A model generated the notes under the pieces. That model was not told where the DNA came from and ran no database searches. It worked only from the letters and a program-made list of their open reading frames with translations. This document shows positions 31,327 through 35,786 of a stretch of 35,786 bases of DNA, one piece after another. The DNA lies in NCBI GenBank assembly GCA_031266665.1, contig JAISAO010000044.1:1-35786 (forward strand), written 5' to 3'. This DNA comes from Propionibacteriaceae bacterium (GTDB lineage: Bacteria > Actinomycetota > Actinomycetes > Propionibacteriales > Propionibacteriaceae). Each line of letters starts with the position of its first letter. Positions within the stretch are counted from its first letter, which is position 1. The translations under genes were made by a program, and so were the position numbers.

Positions 31327-32513
31327 CCGACAAGGGCGGTCCTAGGCTGCCCTTCTTGTGGCGCACCGGGCTGTACTCCTACCGTCAGACCCTGGGGGCC
31401 GTGGTGATCTCCATCACGGCGGTGTCGGTGGCCTGGATCGTGATCCATTTCTTCGGCCTCTGGCTGGTCCAGGACACCCTGATCGCCAACGGCCAAACCG
31501 ACCCGACGACTATCGCCGTGGTCCAGCAGGCCTTCCTGCGGACCGCCCTGATCGTGGTGGCGGCGGCCGGCGGGTCGGCCCTGATCGCGGCCGTGCTCTT
31601 CACCTGGCTGATCTCGCGCTCGGTCACCAGCGCCGTCTCCCGCGTCCGACTGGTGGCGCAGCGCATCTCCCGGGGCGACCACGGCGTGCAGGTGGCGGTC
31701 GGCTCCCGGCTGGGGGCCGAGTTCGAGGCCCTGAGCCAGGCCTTCAACTCGATGGCCCGGGAGTTGCAGACCGTCGAGCGCACCCGGGCCAGGCTGCTGG
31801 GAGACCTGGCGCACGAGATGCGCACCCCCCTGTCCACCCTCGACGCCTACCTGGAGGCCATCGGCGACGGGGTGGAGCAGGCCGACGCCGAGACTCTGGC
31901 CCTGTTGCGCATGCAAACGGCCCGGTTGGAGCGGCTGGCCTCCGACATCAGCCTGGTCACCCGGGTGGAGGAGGGCCAAGTCAGCTTGCATAAGCAATTA
32001 TTGCTGGTGGTGGACTTGGTGCTGCGCCAGTGCCAGGCCCAGGCCAGCCAATTCCACGAGGCCGGCCTGGAGCTGTCCTGGGATGTGCCGCCCCGGTTGC
32101 GGGACGTGCGGGTGGAGGGGGACGAGGACCGGCTGGGCCAGGTCCTGGGCAATCTATTGTCCAACGCCCGCCAGCACACCCCGGCCGGCGGCGCGGTCAA
32201 GGTGGTGATCGACCTGCCCAGCCCCGATTCCGTCAGCATCGCCGTCCAGGACGACGGCGAGGGCATCGCCGCCGAGCACCTGCCCCACCTGTTCGAACGC
32301 TTCTACCGGGTGGACACGGCCCGGGACCGCACCCGGGGCGGCTCCGGCATCGGCTTGACCATCGTCCGGGCCATGACCGCCGCCCACGGCGGCCAGGTCG
32401 AGGTCGTCAGCCCCGGACTGGGCCGGGGCTCGACCTTCACCATCACCTTGCCGGTAGCGCCGCCCCGGAACGCCTTGGCCGAGACGGCTGACCCGGTGGC
32501 GGCGGACCGGTGA
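31323..32513 (+). CDS. Two-component sensor histidine kinase
   Basis: A 396-aa protein. Membrane segment 1 (GAVVISITAVSVAWIVIHFF) and segment 2 (ALIVVAAAGGSALIAAVLFTWLI) enclose a short external loop of about 40 residues. A HAMP domain follows, then the dimerisation box LLGDLAHEMRTPLSTL with phosphoacceptor H164. The ATPase domain has NLLSNARQHTP (N box), VQDDGEGI (G1) and GGSGIGLTIV (G2). The small external loop suggests sensing at or in the membrane. It starts at ATG 31323, overlapping the regulator stop, and its own stop overlaps the GTG start of the DUF2079 gene. Confidence 0.95.
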   Translation: MTDKGGPRLPFLWRTGLYSYRQTLGAVVISITAVSVAWIVIHFFGLWLVQDTLIANGQTDPTTIAVVQQAFLRTALIVVAAAGGSALIAAVLFTWLISRSVTSAVSRVRLVAQRISRGDHGVQVAVGSRLGAEFEALSQAFNSMARELQTVERTRARLLGDLAHEMRTPLSTLDAYLEAIGDGVEQADAETLALLRMQTARLERLASDISLVTRVEEGQVSLHKQLLLVVDLVLRQCQAQASQFHEAGLELSWDVPPRLRDVRVEGDEDRLGQVLGNLLSNARQHTPAGGAVKVVIDLPSPDSVSIAVQDDGEGIAAEHLPHLFERFYRVDTARDRTRGGSGIGLTIVRAMTAAHGGQVEVVSPGLGRGSTFTITLPVAPPRNALAETADPVAADR

Positions 32514-34021
32514 GCCCCGCCCGGCGGGCTGGGGCCGGGCCGAGATTAACCGTGGCCCTGCTGGCGGCGGCCGGCGCCGGACTGTACAACGCGGTGGCCC
32601 TGTGGCGCCACGCCACCTACCAGAGCGGCATCGACCTGGCCCTCTACGGGCAGGCCGTCCGCCACTACGCCGCCGGGGAGGCGCCCTGGTCGAGTCTGAA
32701 GGCCCAGGCGCCGTTCAACTTGTGGGGAGACCATTTCACCCCCTTGGTGGCCCTCCTGGGGCCGTTCTACCGGCTGTGGCCCGACGTCCGCCTACTCCTA
32801 GTGGCCCAATCATTGTTGCTGGGCGCGGCGGTGCTGATCGTCGGCTGGCGCCTGGTCGGCCGGACTTCCCCCGCCCTGGGAGTGTCCGCCGCCGCCGTCT
32901 TGGCCGCCTCTTGGGGCCTGGCCAACGCCGCCCGCTTCGACTTCCACGAGATCGCCTTCGCCGTCCCCCTGATCGCCCTGGCGGTGATGGCGGCCCAGGA
33001 CGGGGCCTGGTGGCGCCTCGGCGCCCTGAGCTGCGCCCTCTGGCTGGTCAAAGAGGATATGACCCTTCTGACCGCCGGCCTGGCCCTCTATCTCTGGGCC
33101 ACCCGGCGGCGCCGGGCCGCCCTCATCCTGGGGGCCGCCAGTTGTCTGGCCGGCGCCGTCATCGTCGGGCTGGTCATCCCTGGGCTGAGCCAATCCGGCC
33201 GCTACACCTATTGGGGCCAGCTCGGCGGTCCGTCGACCCTGGCCGTCATCGCCGCCAACCTGGCCAGCCCCCAGGTCTGGCTCTGCCTGGCCGTCATCGC
33301 GGCCACCCTCGGACTGGGGGCGCTCTCCCCCATCGCCTGGGTCATAGTGCCCACCCTGGCGGCCCGCCTGGTGACGGCCACCCCAGCCCTCTTCGCCCTC
33401 AGCCACCATTACAACGCCGTGCTGATGCCCGTCTGCCTCCTAGCGGCGGCCGACGCCTGGCGCCGCCTCCAAACCGGCCACGCCGACCAGGCCGACAGCG
33501 GCCGGGCCGACCGCCCGGCCGATCCAGGCGCCGGCGGCCCGAATCGCTTAGACCGCCCAGCCGCCAGCCACACCGGCCGCCCGACCCGCACCACCACCGG
33601 CCGCCCGACCCGCACCGTCACGGCGACCAAGGCTCTCCAGGTCGTTCTGTGGGTCGGGACGGCCGTCTTCGGCCTGGCCCGGTTGGCCGACGCGACACTG
33701 GCCGGGGGGCCGGCCTGCGCCGACAACCGTTGTCTAGCGCTCGACCAGGCCGTGGCCTCGATCCCCGCCGACGCCAAGGTGGCGGCGGACGTCTTCGTGG
33801 CGCCGCATCTGGTGGACCGGGCCGAGCCCTACCTGGCCGTCCCCGGCTGGACCGACTCGACCGGCCGCCCGCTGCGCGACATCACCTGGCTCATCGCCGA
33901 CACCTCCGACTACCGAACCGATCACCCACCGGGCTGGGAGGCCCGCCTGACCGCCGAACTGCTCCGCCAGGGCTATCACCAGCGCTCCGCCGCCGGGACC
34001 GTGGTGGTGCTGTCCGACTGA
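32510..34021 (+). CDS. DUF2079 family polytopic membrane protein
   Basis: A 503-aa protein with about ten hydrophobic segments in the first 320 residues and one near 380. The segment GIDLALYGQAVRHYAAGEAP and NLWGDHFTPLVALLGPFY are the family signature; FDFHEIAFAVPL and LVKEDMTLLTAGLALYLW follow. DUF2079 proteins resemble GT-C-type glycosyltransferases in topology, but activity is not established. GTG 32510 overlaps the kinase stop (GTGA). A hydrophilic insert at about 325-370, rich in Arg, Pro and Asp, contains two GRPTRT repeats encoded by a 24-bp duplication at 33575-33622. Coupling to the sensor operon suggests an envelope function under the same control. Confidence 0.85.
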   Translation: MSPARRAGAGPRLTVALLAAAGAGLYNAVALWRHATYQSGIDLALYGQAVRHYAAGEAPWSSLKAQAPFNLWGDHFTPLVALLGPFYRLWPDVRLLLVAQSLLLGAAVLIVGWRLVGRTSPALGVSAAAVLAASWGLANAARFDFHEIAFAVPLIALAVMAAQDGAWWRLGALSCALWLVKEDMTLLTAGLALYLWATRRRRAALILGAASCLAGAVIVGLVIPGLSQSGRYTYWGQLGGPSTLAVIAANLASPQVWLCLAVIAATLGLGALSPIAWVIVPTLAARLVTATPALFALSHHYNAVLMPVCLLAAADAWRRLQTGHADQADSGRADRPADPGAGGPNRLDRPAASHTGRPTRTTTGRPTRTVTATKALQVVLWVGTAVFGLARLADATLAGGPACADNRCLALDQAVASIPADAKVAADVFVAPHLVDRAEPYLAVPGWTDSTGRPLRDITWLIADTSDYRTDHPPGWEARLTAELLRQGYHQRSAAGTVVVLSD

Positions 34022-34289
34022 GCCGACCGGAGCGACCAACTCGTTTGGCCTGAACGAGCCGACTGGCTTCGCCGCCGTGACCGCCGCCCCAGACTCAAGA
34101 CGAGTCAGGTTTTCGTTATCAAATCGTTACGTTTGAAAGTTGACGTGATCGCGGTGGGTGAAGGTAGTATTCATAACTAATAAGTGGAGATTTGTTTTTC
34201 TTTACTTTTCTCGCTTTTCTCGGCGTGACCCGACGGGTGACATCGTGACCGGTTAACCCCTCTAAGCCAACTACACATCAGGAGAAATC
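34022..34289 (+). promoter_or_regulatory. Intergenic region: weak terminator, palindrome and AT-rich promoter for the secreted protein gene
   Basis: GACTC-AAGAC-GAGTC followed by TTTT (34092-34113) is a modest terminator for the upstream operon. TCAAATCGTTACGTTTGA (34119-34136) is an imperfect palindrome, operator-like. TTGACG (34140-34145) and TAGTAT (34165-34170) are promoter candidates, though with a 19-bp spacer. A T-rich leader follows, and AGGAG precedes ATG 34290. The AT-rich composition contrasts sharply with the surroundings. Confidence 0.5.
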
Positions 34290-34679
34290 ATGATCAAGAA
34301 CATTCGCCGGGCGGTGATGACTTCGGCGGTCGCCCTCGTTTTGATGATCGGCTCGTTCGCCGGAGCCGCGCCGGCCCAAGCGTCGCTCGCGCTGCCGTGT
34401 GCAAGCTACGCCGTCTGCATGTACGAGCACATCAACTTTGAGGGACAGATCCTCACGGGCGCGCTGAAAGTCTCCGGCTACTACAGCAACCTCACCACTC
34501 AAGGCTTCAATGACAAAATCTCTTCGATCATCAACTGGAGCACCAAGTACACGCAGTCTTTCTGGAAAGACGCCAACTCTAAAGGTGACAGGTATGACGT
34601 CAAAAGCGGCACCTCCGTGTCGAGCCTCGTTCCGAACGGCTTCAACGACAACATCAGCAGCGTGATCTGGACTGGGTAA
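34290..34679 (+). CDS. Secreted protein, peptidase inhibitor family I36 / beta-gamma-crystallin-like
   Basis: A 129-aa protein with a clear Sec signal peptide: MIKNIRRAV, a hydrophobic core, then GAAPAQA-S cleavage. The mature part of about 97 residues has SYAVCMYEHINFEGQI followed by GFNDKISSIIN and, later, GFNDNISSVIW. This duplicated pattern is typical of the SMPI/I36 inhibitor fold (crystallin-like), in which each half ends with an N-D-x-I-S-S motif. It likely acts outside the cell as a protease inhibitor or a stress-related binding protein; the reactive site is not identifiable. It has its own AT-rich promoter region and is followed by a strong stem-loop. Confidence 0.87.
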   Translation: MIKNIRRAVMTSAVALVLMIGSFAGAAPAQASLALPCASYAVCMYEHINFEGQILTGALKVSGYYSNLTTQGFNDKISSIINWSTKYTQSFWKDANSKGDRYDVKSGTSVSSLVPNGFNDNISSVIWTG

Positions 34680-34689
34680 CAACCGCCAA

Positions 34690-34728
34690 GACTGTGGGCC
34701 GGCGCGGCGTGCCCGCCGGCCCACAGTC
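34690..34728 (+). terminator. Strong stem-loop after the secreted protein gene
   Basis: GACTGTGGGCCGGCG (34690-34704) pairs perfectly with CGCCGGCCCACAGTC (34714-34728) around a nine-base loop: a 15-bp stem 11 bp after the stop. It lacks a T-run, like many actinobacterial terminators. Confidence 0.75.
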
Positions 34729-34771
34729 TCGCCCAGCCTCAGCAGTTCGTCGTAGTTTTAAGGAAGCCGTC

Positions 34772-35632
34772 ATGACATCCCGTATCATGCTCGTTCTGCT
34801 AGTTGTCGCCATGGCGGCCTTGGCCTTGTCCGGTTGTGACGACGCCTCCGGGCCGTCGTCAACACTGCCGTCGATCACGGCCACGGCCACGCTGGATCGG
34901 GCCAACGCGGCCATCATTCTGCCGCTCGACGCCTATGGCATGAGCCCTGACGAAGAGGCCACCGTGCGTGCGGCCCAACAGATAGTCTTCGCCCGTTGCG
35001 TCACCGACTCGGACGCCTTGGGCGAAACAACGCGCGACGTCGCTCAGAAGGAACTGAACTATCGGCCTGAGGCCAACCACTGGCTCCTGGGGTACTGGGA
35101 CGCAGACTACATGGCCCAACACGGGGCGATCCCGGTAAACAACGATGTACCCCTGGGCGGTGATCTTGAAATTGATCCGGTCAAAATGATGGAGTGCACG
35201 TCCACCGATGATTTCAACGCTCTACAGACCATAGACCGGTCGGCCGCGACAGACGACGCCGTGCCCCAGAAACTGATGCGGTACTCCTTGGAGGCCTCGG
35301 ACAAGACGATAGCCGACCCGCGTTTTCAAGAGTTGCGGGCAGAGCGCGACACCTGCCTGACGGGCGCCGGTTACACAATCGATCAAGACTCCGAACTCAC
35401 CGGGGTGGAATTACGCGACGACTGGTCGTCCGAGGAGATGCTCAAAGCCCAGTTGGCCGAGGCCCAGTGCGCCGACTCATTGGATTTCATCCAGCAGGCG
35501 GCGAACATCAGGGCCACCTACGAGCAACAGGCCATCGACGCGCACGAGGCCGAATTGGTCACGATCCGCCAACTGGCCGTCGAACGAGTGGCTCGGGCCT
35601 CGGCCATCCTGACCGAAGCCGGTATTGTCTAA
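34772..35632 (+). CDS. Putative lipoprotein of unknown function
   Basis: A 286-aa protein. The lipoprotein signal LLVVAMAALALSGCDD has a lipobox (LSGC) with the Cys at about residue 22. The mature part is acidic and probably helical, with four Cys beyond the lipobox (FARCVTD, MMECTS, RDTCLTGAG, EAQCADSL) that may form disulfides, and a coiled-coil-like C-terminal stretch (YEQQAIDAHEAELVTIRQLA). ATG 34772 follows AAGGAAG; an ATG at 34694 in the same frame would bury the signal. It resembles actinobacterial lipoproteins found beside FtsX/MacB-type ABC exporters, consistent with the permease-like fragment directly downstream. I do not recognise a named family. Confidence 0.82.
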   Translation: MTSRIMLVLLVVAMAALALSGCDDASGPSSTLPSITATATLDRANAAIILPLDAYGMSPDEEATVRAAQQIVFARCVTDSDALGETTRDVAQKELNYRPEANHWLLGYWDADYMAQHGAIPVNNDVPLGGDLEIDPVKMMECTSTDDFNALQTIDRSAATDDAVPQKLMRYSLEASDKTIADPRFQELRAERDTCLTGAGYTIDQDSELTGVELRDDWSSEEMLKAQLAEAQCADSLDFIQQAANIRATYEQQAIDAHEAELVTIRQLAVERVARASAILTEAGIV

Positions 35633-35646
35633 ACTGTCGCGGCGAG

Positions 35647-35786
35647 GTCGCGCTGGACGACAACCTTGCCGGCGTCAGCGCGGACCTGACCCGGCTGCTC
35701 GGCGTCATCGGCGCCGTCATCCTCGTCCTGTCGGGCCTGACGGCCGGAACCACCATGTTCTTGTCCGTCCACCACCGAGAGCCCGA
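35647..35786 (+). pseudogene. FtsX/MacB-like permease fragment without a start, cut by right window edge
   Basis: The frame from 35647 reads VALDDNLAGVSADLTRLLG, then a membrane helix (IGAVILVLSGLTAGTTM) and FLSVHHREP. That matches the region before the conserved RxxEIGxxRAxGA segment of FtsX-like permeases, normally about 270 residues into the protein. Upstream the frame has no start codon and becomes Arg-rich within the lipoprotein gene. The first two thirds of a permease are therefore missing, so this is a 5'-truncated remnant, or a short variant whose start I cannot see. Confidence 0.5.

Overview
The window is high-GC DNA. Gene density, frequent 4-8 bp start/stop overlaps, leaderless-looking starts, a MurJ-pseudokinase fusion next to a DUF6049-type membrane protein, and a CCA-adding enzyme nearby all point to an actinobacterium (class Actinomycetes). 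Mycobacterium carries a comparable pcnA / Rv3909 / Rv3910(murJ) neighbourhood. I cannot name the family or genus from sequence alone. Several single-base frame breaks (about 1655, about 14785) may be real decay or assembly errors.

Left part (1-10364) is a mobile or defence-type island. It holds the C-terminal part of an Eco57I/PglX-like DNA methylase running off the left edge, a tyrosine recombinase starting exactly where the methylase loses its homology, a broken DUF1016 nuclease gene fused to the tail of another lost gene, and two large intact helicase genes. The first is a 2121-aa DEAD/DEAH helicase with DUF1998 and nuclease-like C-terminal regions, resembling DruE/DrmA/MrfA-type proteins. 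The second is a 720-aa UvrD-like SF1 helicase with a RelE/YafQ-like N-terminal domain. This helicase pair is the best candidate for an undescribed antiphage or DNA-surveillance system.

Next (10505-14922) is a sugar/polyol catabolic cluster. A LacI-family repressor is divergent from an inositol-dehydrogenase-like oxidoreductase, a hydroxypyruvate-isomerase-like TIM barrel protein and a sugar-porter MFS transporter. Two palindromic operators lie on the shared promoter. The cluster ends abruptly with a frameshifted transporter and a tiny ORF.

The middle (15011-23768) is an accessory patchwork: an orphan MT-A70 adenine methylase coupled to a small membrane protein, an AAA/DUF4143 ATPase, a two-pass membrane protein, the CCA-adding enzyme, a toxin-antitoxin pair (RelB/DinJ-type antitoxin with PIN toxin), and a GntR(YtrA-type)-ABC transporter operon with twin operators. 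It is rich in repeats: three copies of a 29-bp palindromic element, a 34-bp x4 array, a 62-bp x3 array, an 18-bp x4 array at a gene junction, and related GC-rich copies flanking the toxin-antitoxin pair.

The right part (23769-35786) holds the MurJ-pseudokinase gene translationally coupled to the DUF6049-like gene, both on the minus strand. Divergent from them is an OmpR-type response regulator - histidine kinase - DUF2079 membrane protein operon. After that come a secreted peptidase-inhibitor-I36/crystallin-like protein, a lipoprotein, and an FtsX-like permease fragment without a start that runs off the right edge. No rRNA, tRNA or CRISPR array was seen.
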